Shown here: positions 26,070 to 33,811 of the stretch, piece after piece | Layout: every line of letters starts with the position of its first letter | How positions within the stretch are numbered: position 1 is the stretch's first letter | Source: CAZJHD01 sp964545855 | GTDB taxonomy: Bacteria > Planctomycetota > UBA1135 > JACQFD01 | NCBI GenBank assembly: GCA_964545855.1 | Contig: CAZJHD010000019.1 | Location: forward strand, 1 to 64,000 | Reading direction: 5' to 3' | Length of the DNA stretch: 64,000 nt | Made by a program: the position numbers and the translations under genes | Notes under the pieces: model-generated | Databases searched by the model: none | Told to the model about the DNA's origin: nothing | The model's input: only the letters and a program-made list of their open reading frames with translations

Positions 26070-27446
26070 ATGAAGATCTTCGCGTTCCGCCACGGCGATC
26101 GCCGGCGCGTCGGCCTGCTGGACGGCGCCGTGCCCCGCGACCTCTCCTCGGCCCTCGAGGCCGCTGGAGTCGTCGATTCCGAGCACGACCTGCTCCGGCA
26201 CGACTTCTTCCGGCCCCAGAGGCTCGTCGCGTTCCTGAAGCGCTGGAGGCGGTTCGCGCCGAAGATCGAGGGGGAGATCCGCTTCGACGTGCCCGTCGCG
26301 CACCCGTCGAAGATCCTCTGCATCGGCCGGAACTTCGCGGAGCACGCTCGCGAGCTCGGCAACGAAGTCGACGAGGAGCCGGTCTTCTTCGCCAAGCTCG
26401 CCGAGTCGCTCCTTCCCCACGGGGCCCCCATCGTCGTGCCGCCGGGCGTCGGGCGCGTCGATCACGAGGCGGAGCTGGCGATCGTCGTCGCGCGCGACGG
26501 CCGCGACGTGCCGGCGGCGAAGGCGTTCTCCTACGTGGCCGGCTACACCTGCCTCAACGACGTGACGGCACGGGAGCAGCAGGGCGCCGACAAGTCGAAG
26601 AAGCGGCCGTGGCTCCGCTCCAAGAGCCACGACTCGTTCTGCCCCATGGGTCCCTACCTCGTGCCCGTCGACGACGTGACGGACCTCGGCCGGCTGCGGC
26701 TCCAGGGCCGCGTGAACGGCGAGGTGCGCCAGTCGGCTCTCCTCGGGGAGATGGTGCATGAGATTCCGAGCGTCCTCGCCTTCCTGTCGCGGCACACGAC
26801 TCTCCGCGCCGGCGACGTGATCGCGCTCGGCACCCCGGCGGGCGTGGGCCCGCTTCGACCGGGCGACGTCGTCGAGGTGGAGGTGGAGGGGATCGGGTGC
26901 CTCCGCAATCCCGTGGTCGCACGCGAAGCGGCGCCGTCGCCCGATGGCGCGGGGGAGAAGGCGCGCGCCTTCCGCGATCTCGAGCCGCGCCTCGCCGAGG
27001 CGATCGAGACGGCGCGCGACGGCGGCGAGGCCCTGGAGCGCGTCGTCGATCTCCTCGACGCGCTGCCCCACTTCCACTGGACCGGGATCTACCGCGTGGA
27101 GCCCGACGGATCCCTCGGTCTCGGCCCGTACCGGGGCCGGCCGACGGAGCATGTCCGGATCGATGTCAGCAAGGGCATCTGCGGACGCGCCATTCGTCAG
27201 AACGCGACCATCGTCGTCGACGACGTCACCGCCGACGCCGAGTACCTCGCCTGCTCCCTCGGGACGCGGAGCGAGATCGTCGTGCCGATCCAGGTGGAGG
27301 GCCGTCCCGTCGCCGAGATCGACATCGACTCCGACGTGCCGGGTGCCTTCGACGCCACGGACCGCGAGTTCTTGGAACGGATCGCCGCGCGCATCGGGAA
27401 GTTCCTCGCATCGACACGGCTCCCGCGCATGTGGGACGACCGCTGA
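26070..27446 (+). CDS. Fumarylacetoacetate-hydrolase-family enzyme fused to a GAF (fRMsr-like) domain
   Basis: A 458-aa two-domain protein in one uninterrupted frame. Residues 1-282 are an FAH domain: CIGRNFAEHARELGN, the metal-binding VDHEAELAIVV, GYTCLNDVTARE, KSHDSFCPMGPYLVP and VIALGTPAGVGPL. Such enzymes hydrolyse or decarboxylate C-C bonds in 3-oxo acids. Residues about 295-450 are a GAF domain close to free-methionine-R-sulfoxide reductase: HFHWTGIYRVEPDG, GICGRAIRQ and YLACSLGTRSEIVVPIQVEG. The Cys in GICG and YLAC match two of the redox Cys of fRMsr. The pairing is unusual; redox sensing or a sulfoxide-linked role is inference. It stands alone, 162 bp after the cyclase-repeat gene. 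Confidence 0.85.
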   Translation: MKIFAFRHGDRRRVGLLDGAVPRDLSSALEAAGVVDSEHDLLRHDFFRPQRLVAFLKRWRRFAPKIEGEIRFDVPVAHPSKILCIGRNFAEHARELGNEVDEEPVFFAKLAESLLPHGAPIVVPPGVGRVDHEAELAIVVARDGRDVPAAKAFSYVAGYTCLNDVTAREQQGADKSKKRPWLRSKSHDSFCPMGPYLVPVDDVTDLGRLRLQGRVNGEVRQSALLGEMVHEIPSVLAFLSRHTTLRAGDVIALGTPAGVGPLRPGDVVEVEVEGIGCLRNPVVAREAAPSPDGAGEKARAFRDLEPRLAEAIETARDGGEALERVVDLLDALPHFHWTGIYRVEPDGSLGLGPYRGRPTEHVRIDVSKGICGRAIRQNATIVVDDVTADAEYLACSLGTRSEIVVPIQVEGRPVAEIDIDSDVPGAFDATDREFLERIAARIGKFLASTRLPRMWDDR

Positions 27447-27610
27447 CGGCGGACCGCCCCGCGCCGGTCGGCATCGCGAGGTGCGATCGGCGGCGGCGCG
27501 CGTCGGTCCGCTGGGGAGTCCCGAGGACCGCGGGCCCCGAAGTCCGCGGACACGATCCCGCGCCGGTCTCCGTAGGGCGGGCCCCTTCACCGCGCGCCGA
27601 GACCGAGATC

Positions 27611-27642
27611 CACCGAGACGATGCGATTCACCGAGACGATGC
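27611..27642 (+). repeat. Two 14-nt direct repeats spanning the start codon
   Basis: CACCGAGACGATGC occurs at 27611-27624 and again at 27629-27642, period 18 nt. Each copy carries an in-frame ATG (27621 and 27639) for the gene that follows, so the duplication added or moved a possible start codon. It is probably replication slippage. Confidence 0.7.
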
Positions 27643-29069
27643 ACGGAACCCCATTGCGACACCTGCCAACCGCTCCTCTCCTCCTCGTCCTCCTCGGGAC
27701 CCTCGCCGCGGCTCCGGCCCACGCCGAGGACATCCCCTTCGTCGAGCTGGGGCCGCCGCTCCTCGCCAAGGCCGATGCGGCCCGCGCCGAGAACGCGGCG
27801 CAGCACGCCGCTCCGGGGAGCGGCCACGCGTTCCTGCTCCGCGTGCTCCCCGTCTGCCATCGCGTGCCCCTGGGGGCCGTCGAGCTCTGGTCGCTCCGCG
27901 AATCGTGGAAACAGCCCGGGGCGCAGCCGGAGACGACGTCGATCGCCTCCCTGCAGTCCCACGCGCAGGAGATCCTCCGGCTCGAGGAGATCTGGGTCGA
28001 TCGGATCACCGTCGACGCGAAGCAGCGAACGGCCGCCAAGAAGTCCCTCGCGACGATCGGAAGCTGGGTGCGGTCGTGGCGACCGGGGAAGCTCCTGGAG
28101 CCGACGCCCGCCGTCGCCGCGGCCCTCGATGCGACGGCACGGCTCTTCGGCCGCCCCTCGCCGCCCGAAGGGGAGTTCCATCCGGCGCCGGCGCTCTTCC
28201 TCGCGACGACGCGCACCGACTTCGCGACGCTCGTCGCGGCGGCGGCGGCGGCGGATCCGAGCCAGGCGGCGCGGCTCCTGGTCGCCGACCTTCGCATCTG
28301 GACCACCTGCGAGATGCTCCCGGACGTGACGGCCATCGCGCTCGCCTTCGGCCCGGCCGGCACCGCGGGACCTCCGCTCGTCTCCAATCCGATGGCTCCG
28401 GGCGAGGCCGTCGCCTACGTCGTCCACCGGGCGTCGCACGGAATCTCCCACGCGCTCCTCCCCGAGGCGCCGAGCTGGTTCGTCGAGGGTCTCGCCATCG
28501 AGGACACGGTCACCGTCACGAAGTCCGACGAGACGCGGTGCACGGGGACCTTCGAGGGATTCTTCACCTCCGAGCGCTCCGGATTCCAGCCCGGGCAGAT
28601 CGAGGACTTCCGCGCGCTCCCGTCCATGCCGGCGGAGCGGAGTCCCTACCGCCGCGGCCCCTCGGCGAAGTATTTCGTGAAGGAGCTCCGCAAGGCGCGC
28701 GAGGAGGGCGGCTTCGAGGTCCTCGACTTCGAGACGGGGAAGTCGACGATCGTGCCCGGACCGTTCCTGCTCTCCGTCGAGAAGACACCGAAGCTCGTCG
28801 CGAGCGGCACCGACGGTCTCAAGGCGGGCTACGGCGAGTTCTTCCGCGCCTACGTCGCGGCCTTCGCGCACTTCCTGACGCAGCAGAAGGTCGGTCGCGC
28901 GCCGCTGTTGACGTCGCTCCTCGCCGCCGTCGCCGAGGAGCGCGCGAAGGGGACGGTTCCGTTCCACGAGACGCTGCGCACGCTCACGGGCCGGAGCCTC
29001 GGCGTCGTCGCCGATCCGAAGAAGGATTGGGAGCCGGCCTTCGTCGCCTGGATCGAGCAGGGCGGCTGA
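27621..29069 (+). CDS. Secreted gluzincin-like protein with degenerate zinc motif
   Basis: A 482-aa protein (476 if the second ATG, 27639, is used) with a signal peptide (LLLVLLGTLAAAPAHA). Around residues 270-300 it has VVHRASHGISHALLPEAPSW then FVEGLAIED, the arrangement of peptidase-MA-type gluzincins (HExxH, then P-x-W-F-x-E-G). The Glu of HExxH is Arg (HRASH), so proteolysis is unlikely. A second His lies four residues on (HGISH). The rest is not recognised. It may bind peptide or zinc. It precedes an NHL-type secreted protein on the same strand, 55 bp away. Confidence 0.68.
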   Translation: MRFTETMHGTPLRHLPTAPLLLVLLGTLAAAPAHAEDIPFVELGPPLLAKADAARAENAAQHAAPGSGHAFLLRVLPVCHRVPLGAVELWSLRESWKQPGAQPETTSIASLQSHAQEILRLEEIWVDRITVDAKQRTAAKKSLATIGSWVRSWRPGKLLEPTPAVAAALDATARLFGRPSPPEGEFHPAPALFLATTRTDFATLVAAAAAADPSQAARLLVADLRIWTTCEMLPDVTAIALAFGPAGTAGPPLVSNPMAPGEAVAYVVHRASHGISHALLPEAPSWFVEGLAIEDTVTVTKSDETRCTGTFEGFFTSERSGFQPGQIEDFRALPSMPAERSPYRRGPSAKYFVKELRKAREEGGFEVLDFETGKSTIVPGPFLLSVEKTPKLVASGTDGLKAGYGEFFRAYVAAFAHFLTQQKVGRAPLLTSLLAAVAEERAKGTVPFHETLRTLTGRSLGVVADPKKDWEPAFVAWIEQGG

Positions 29070-29124
29070 CGGAGGTCGCTTTCCTCGCTCAAGTCGAGGA
29101 GCGCCGCATCGCGATCAAGGAGGC

Positions 29125-30381
29125 ATGCCGCGGCTCCTCCCCGCCGGGGCCCTCGCGCTCGCGCTCCTGCCGGGCCCGATCCCCCCCACTGCGTTCACGC
29201 CAGGACACGCGTTCGTCGTCCTGCAGACCCCCCGTCAGATCCTCGAGATCGACGGCGCGGGTCTTCCGGTTCGCACCCTCGGACCATTCTCCGGAGGCGC
29301 CGAGCTGATCGATCTCGCCTTCGGACCCGACGGCCGGCTCTTCGTCACCCAGTCCGAGCCGGGAGGCGTGCTGGAGCTCGATGCTTCGGGCACCGTCGTC
29401 GGCGTGGTCGGCTCCTCGGCGACGATCCCGGGGACACGGGGTCTCTGCGTCGGGCCCGACGGGCACCTCCTCGTGGCCTCGGCCACCGCGCACATCGTCG
29501 CGGAGTTCGACTCCGACGGGGCCCTCGTCCGCACGATCGGCGGAGGATCGGGACTCTCGGACCCGCAGGACGTCGCGGTCGGCGCGGACGGCCACCTGTT
29601 CGTCTCGTCGGGAGGGAGCCACACGGTCTTCGAGTTCACTCCCTGCGGATCCTTCGTGCGCGAGATCGGCGGCGACGCGGGGCTCGTGGGTCCGACGCGC
29701 CTCTCCTTCGGCCCGGGCGGCGTTCTCTGGGTCGTCTCCCCGGGCGCGGCGCGCGTGGTCGGGTTCGACGCCGGCGGCAACGCCGTCTCGCAGCTCGTGC
29801 CCGCGTCGGGACCGCCCCTCGGCATCGCCTTCGCCGCGAACGGGAGTCTCCTCGTGACCTGCGGGTCCTCCGAGACCGTCGAGGTCTTCCTCCCGGACGG
29901 AACGTCCCTCGGCGCGGCGAGCAGCCTCGGCGCGGGCCCCTTCACGCCCGGGGCCGTCGCGCTCGCTCCCTTCCGATTCCAGGCGAAGGTGAAGGGCACG
30001 AACGCGCGCGCCGGCGCGCCCGACCAGAAGGTGTCGGAGACCGTCACGATCTCCTACCTGCCCGGCACGCGGGAGCTGAGCCTGCGCTTCGCGTCGCACC
30101 CGGACACGCCCGGCAGCCTCGCCGCGCTCGTCGAAGCGAAGGCTCTCGTCCTGCAGGGCTTCGAGATCGGCGAGTCGCTCGGCGCGCCGAAGCGCGTCTT
30201 CTACGGGACGCAGATTCCCTGGCCGGCGCGACGTCTCGCCCTGTCGGCGGTGGTCGCGACGGTGAAGGGGAAGGGAACGGGCGGGAGCTTCGCGCCCACG
30301 AAGGTCGCGGGGTCGATCCACCACGCGACGGGCACGTCGGTCCTCGAGGCCACCTTCTCGACGACGAAGCTGCTCAAGTAG
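29125..30381 (+). CDS. Secreted NHL/beta-propeller repeat protein
   Basis: A 418-aa protein with a short signal peptide (LLPAGALALALLPG). From residue about 28 to 270 come six propeller repeats of the NHL/SMP-30 type, each with a pattern like IDLAFGPDGRLFVTQ, RGLCVGPDGHLLVASA, QDVAVGADGHLFVSSGG, TRLSFGPGGVLWVVSP and LGIAFAANGSLLVTCG. The C-terminal 140 residues (KVKGTNARAGAPDQKVSETV, LVLQGFEIGESLGAPKRVFY) form an unrelated beta-rich domain that I do not recognise. Likely extracytoplasmic binding protein. It ends with TAG and is tail to tail with the SDR gene (45 bp). Confidence 0.75.
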   Translation: MPRLLPAGALALALLPGPIPPTAFTPGHAFVVLQTPRQILEIDGAGLPVRTLGPFSGGAELIDLAFGPDGRLFVTQSEPGGVLELDASGTVVGVVGSSATIPGTRGLCVGPDGHLLVASATAHIVAEFDSDGALVRTIGGGSGLSDPQDVAVGADGHLFVSSGGSHTVFEFTPCGSFVREIGGDAGLVGPTRLSFGPGGVLWVVSPGAARVVGFDAGGNAVSQLVPASGPPLGIAFAANGSLLVTCGSSETVEVFLPDGTSLGAASSLGAGPFTPGAVALAPFRFQAKVKGTNARAGAPDQKVSETVTISYLPGTRELSLRFASHPDTPGSLAALVEAKALVLQGFEIGESLGAPKRVFYGTQIPWPARRLALSAVVATVKGKGTGGSFAPTKVAGSIHHATGTSVLEATFSTTKLLK

Positions 30382-30426
30382 CGGGCGTCGTTCGGCTGCC
30401 GCGCACGGACCGCATCTCGGGCCGCG

Positions 30427-31236
30427 TCACTGCCCGAAGCCGAGCGCCACGGGGATCTCGGCGCCGTTCCACGTGTCGGCGGCGGGACCGAGACACACGG
30501 AGACGGTCGCCGCCACCTCGAGCGGCGTCACCACCCGACCTCCGGGGACCGCGCGCAGGAACGGATCCACCGCCTTCGGCACGGAGCGCGGGGTCCGGAC
30601 GACTCCCGGCGCGACCGTCAGGACGACGACGCCGTCCTTCGCCGTCTCGCGCGCGAGGGACCGCGCGAGCACCAGCAGAGCCGACTTCGCGGCCGCATGG
30701 GCAGCGAGCTGGCGCTTCCCCCGGAGCGCGCTCGCTCCCGCCATGCCGAAGAACACGATCCGGGCGCGGGGCGACCGACGCAGCGACGGGAGCGCCGCGA
30801 GCGCCACGCGCCAGGGGACCTCGACGTTCGAGCGGAACTGCTGCGCGAGGTCCTCCGGCCGCGTCTTCGACGCCGCCGCGAGGTGGAGGTCGCCGACGGC
30901 GAGCACCACCGCATCGAGCCGGCCGAGCTGCTCCTTCACGACGGAGATCGCCTCGCGCGCACGCGCCTCCGAATGGAGGTCGCCGAGCACGAGGACGCTC
31001 CGCGCGCCCGCGCGGGCGAGGTCGATCGCGAGCCGACCCGCGTCGCCGCTCCGGCTGCGGAAGGCGAGGCCGAGGTCGAATCCGTCGCTCGCGAGCCGGC
31101 GCGCGATCGCGGGACCGAGCCCGCCCGTCGCACCGACGAGGAGCGCCACGGGACGTCGCGCCGCTCCGCCGGACCGTGTGGTCGCCGGCTTCGGCTGGGG
31201 GACGGCCCTCTTCTTGATCGCGGCGCGCGGAGTCAT
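30427..31236 (-). CDS. Short-chain dehydrogenase-like protein with His replacing catalytic Tyr
   Basis: A 269-aa classical SDR fold. After a basic 25-residue N-terminus comes VALLVGATGGLGPAIARRLA (TGxxxGxG nucleotide loop), VLGDLHSEAR, and a C-terminal VLTVAPGVVRTPRSVPKAV. Where the family has YxxxK, the sequence is AAHAAAKSALLVLARSLARE: Lys is kept, Tyr is His. The preceding Ser region reads FFGMAGASALRGKRQ. Either it is a non-catalytic or altered SDR, or His acts as base. Start ATG 31236 removes a non-coding-looking extension. It lies 67 bp downstream of the signal peptidase gene. Confidence 0.82.
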   Translation of the reverse strand: MTPRAAIKKRAVPQPKPATTRSGGAARRPVALLVGATGGLGPAIARRLASDGFDLGLAFRSRSGDAGRLAIDLARAGARSVLVLGDLHSEARAREAISVVKEQLGRLDAVVLAVGDLHLAAASKTRPEDLAQQFRSNVEVPWRVALAALPSLRRSPRARIVFFGMAGASALRGKRQLAAHAAAKSALLVLARSLARETAKDGVVVLTVAPGVVRTPRSVPKAVDPFLRAVPGGRVVTPLEVAATVSVCLGPAADTWNGAEIPVALGFGQ

Positions 31237-31303
31237 GCCCGCAGGTTCTACCAGCCGCCGGGGCGCGGCCCCGACTCGATCCGGTCCATCCGCCTCTTCT
31301 CGG

Positions 31304-31786
31304 TCAGCGTCCGACGACGCGGCCGATGACGCGCGACAGCGGCACGGTGCCGAAGGCACGGCTGTCGAAGCTGCGCTCGAAGTTGTCGCCGAGGACGAAG
31401 CAGGAGCCCTCCGGAACGACGATCGTCCGGGGCTCGGGCTCCCCCGTCGGCAGGGACACGATGGCGTCCTCCCCGACGAGAATGCGCCCGGACTCGATGC
31501 GGACGACGTCTCCGGGCAGCGCCGCGATGCGCTTCACGTAGCGCTCTCCGTCGTTCCCGGGTGGCGCGAGGACCACGACGTCGTCCCGTAGGAGCGAGCC
31601 GAACAGGGGGATCATCCGCTCCACGAGGATGCGCTCGCCGTCGTGGAGCGTCGGCACCATGGAGGCGCCCCGGACGACCGACGGCTGCAGAATGTCGAGG
31701 CCGATCGTGAGGGGCACCAGCACGGCGGCGGCGACGCCCGAGAGCCGCACCGCGAGCCAGACCGCCTCCCTCGTGACCTGCCCCAT
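31304..31786 (-). CDS. lepB: Signal peptidase I
   Basis: A compact 160-aa S26 signal peptidase. One N-terminal membrane helix (LAVRLSGVAAAVLVPLTIGL) is followed by the Ser box RGASMVPTLHDGERILVER (nucleophile Ser about residue 43), the Lys box RYVKRIAALPGDVV (about residue 85), and box E, CFVLGDNFERSFDSRAFG. It cleaves Sec and Tat signal peptides on the outer face of the inner membrane; the window encodes many such substrates. It is divergent from the ArnT-like gene (156 bp). Confidence 0.93.
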   Translation of the reverse strand: MGQVTREAVWLAVRLSGVAAAVLVPLTIGLDILQPSVVRGASMVPTLHDGERILVERMIPLFGSLLRDDVVVLAPPGNDGERYVKRIAALPGDVVRIESGRILVGEDAIVSLPTGEPEPRTIVVPEGSCFVLGDNFERSFDSRAFGTVPLSRVIGRVVGR

Positions 31787-31942
31787 CGTTGCATTGTCGG
31801 CACTCCGGCCGACGGCTGGAGGGGCCGTTGGGAGGGATTCCCTTCCCCGGCGCGGGTCTCGAGGACGCGCGGATCGGCGGATCGCGCACGGTCCACGAAG
31901 CGGCTGCACCACGGGCAGTTGAGACCCGCGGCTCGGGGGGCC

Positions 31943-33703
31943 ATGCTCCGCTCCACTCTGCGCCTCCGCATCGCCCACCTCCTCCTGGCGCTCGCCGCCA
32001 TCGCGCCCTTCTTCGGCCTCGGCGCGCGGGATCTCTGGAACCCCGACGAAGCCGACCACGCCACGGCCGCGCGCGAGATGCTCGTGGCCGGCGACTGGGT
32101 GCAGCCGACGATCGCCGGGGAGACCTACGCCGAGAAGCCCCCGCTCCAGGCGTGGATCATCATCCTCTCGGCCAAGGCGCGTGGCACCGACGTGGACGCG
32201 TTCGACGCCCGGCTCCCGAGCGCGATCGGGAACCTGCTCCTCGTGCTGGGGGCCTTCGCTCTGGGACGGCGCGTGGGAGGCGGCGGTACCGGAGTCCTCG
32301 CGGCCCTCGTCGCCTGCTCGACGTCCGAAGCGTTCCTGCGCATGCGCTGGTGCCAGGTGGACGGGCTGTTCACCGGCCTCTTCGCGCTCACGGCCTTCGC
32401 GACGCTGCAGTGCCTGGAACGACCGAGCGTGCGCGCGACGCTCGGCCTCGGCCTCGCGCTCGGCCTCGCCGTCCTGACCAAGGGTCCCCTCGCCGTGGCC
32501 CTCCTCGTCGCGCTCGTCGCCACGGACGCGCTCCTGGAGCCCGCCCACCGGCGCGCCTGGCTCGGCGCGGCGGGCGCCTCGCTCGCGGGCGCGCTCCTCC
32601 TCGCGGCGGCCGTCGCGCTCCCCTGGTACCTGGCGCTCGCCTCGAGGGACCCCCAGGGGCTCTGGCGCACGCTCGTCTTCGAGAACCTGCAGCGCTTCGC
32701 CCGATCCCAGGATCACCAGCGCCCCTTCCCCTACTACGTCGCGGGAGCGCTCTGGTCGTCCTTCGCGCCGAGCTCGCTCCTCCTCCCGCCGGCGCTCCTC
32801 TTCGCCTGGCGCACGTCGTCGCGATCGCGGCGCGACGCGGTCCGCGGGCGCGACGCGGGCCGGCTCCGGTTCTGCATCGCGGGCCTCCTCGGCGGCATCC
32901 TCCTCCTCTCGGTGGCGTCGTCGAAGCAGGGGAAGTACTTGCTCCCGCTCGCGCCCTTCTTCGGCGTGATCGTCGCCGACTTCGCGAAGCGCTCCCGCGA
33001 GCACGCGCTCCGATGGGAGCGCGCCTGGACCACCGCCATTCTCTCCGTGATCGCGCTCGCCGTCGTCGTCGGCGCGCTGATCGCGCTCGCCGCCTCCTTC
33101 TTCGGACCCATGGCCGACCGTGCGCTGCTGTCGGTGTTCGCCGCCTTCGGCGAGCCGCCGGAGGAGACGATCCCCGTCGGCGACGTGTTGCCGGCGGCGC
33201 TCGTCGCCGGGTTCGCGTGCCTCGCGCTGCTCGCGGCCGGAAGCCAGTCGCGCGCCTCCCTGCGTCTCGGATGGCTCTGCACGGGAATCCTCGGCGCCGG
33301 CATCCTCGCGTCCGTCCAGCTCCTTCCCGCGATCGACCCGCTGAAGTCGGCGCGACCCGTCGTGGAGGAAGCGATGGACCGCATCGACGAGCTGGAGAGG
33401 AGCGGCGCCTCCCCGCGCTACGCCGTCTGGATGGTCGACCGCCCCGCCGATCGGCCGGTCCCCTCGTGGACCGACAGCGCCCCCTTCGTCTTCTTCGCGC
33501 GGGGCAAGGCCCGCCGGCCACTCGTCCTCCACGGGAGCGACGCGCTCCGGGCGGCCCTCGCGGAGGACCGCGGCCCCTTGGTGCTCGTGCTGCGCGAGGG
33601 ACACTTCCGCGTCATGCCGAGCGACCTGCGCCGCCACTTCTCGGTCCGCTTCCGCAAGCAGGTGGGCAGCCGTACACTCGTCGGAGTCGAATCGGGCGCG
33701 TGA
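31943..33703 (+). CDS. ArnT-like lipid-linked sugar transferase (PMT_2 family)
   Basis: A 586-aa polytopic membrane glycosyltransferase with about 10-11 hydrophobic helices. The first periplasmic loop carries the key acidic motif (LWNPDEADHATAAREMLVAG) followed by ETYAEKPPLQAW, matching the DE...EKP pattern of ArnT and other PMT/Arn enzymes that use polyprenyl-phosphate sugars. The C-terminal 130 residues are soluble. It heads the arn-type operon, so transfer of 4-amino-4-deoxy-L-arabinose from undecaprenyl phosphate to lipid A is the likely job, by context. The TGA overlaps a GTG (GTGA at 33700) that may be the true arnC start. Confidence 0.85.
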   Translation: MLRSTLRLRIAHLLLALAAIAPFFGLGARDLWNPDEADHATAAREMLVAGDWVQPTIAGETYAEKPPLQAWIIILSAKARGTDVDAFDARLPSAIGNLLLVLGAFALGRRVGGGGTGVLAALVACSTSEAFLRMRWCQVDGLFTGLFALTAFATLQCLERPSVRATLGLGLALGLAVLTKGPLAVALLVALVATDALLEPAHRRAWLGAAGASLAGALLLAAAVALPWYLALASRDPQGLWRTLVFENLQRFARSQDHQRPFPYYVAGALWSSFAPSSLLLPPALLFAWRTSSRSRRDAVRGRDAGRLRFCIAGLLGGILLLSVASSKQGKYLLPLAPFFGVIVADFAKRSREHALRWERAWTTAILSVIALAVVVGALIALAASFFGPMADRALLSVFAAFGEPPEETIPVGDVLPAALVAGFACLALLAAGSQSRASLRLGWLCTGILGAGILASVQLLPAIDPLKSARPVVEEAMDRIDELERSGASPRYAVWMVDRPADRPVPSWTDSAPFVFFARGKARRPLVLHGSDALRAALAEDRGPLVLVLREGHFRVMPSDLRRHFSVRFRKQVGSRTLVGVESGA

Positions 33704-33811
33704 CCGAGCACGGGGCGGAGCGCCGAAGAGGCCCCGATCCCGCAGCCGTCGTCCCCCTTCCGAGCCCGTCTCCTCCCGAATCGCTCCCGGCCCCGCTCCG
33801 CGTCTCGACCT

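Noticed and set aside
24804..28967. A 1387-aa minus-strand frame opposite the cyclase-repeat and FAH-GAF genes
   Set aside because: Composition is that of reversed coding sequence (DLARRLEE-type patterns), with no domain; the real genes are on the plus strand.
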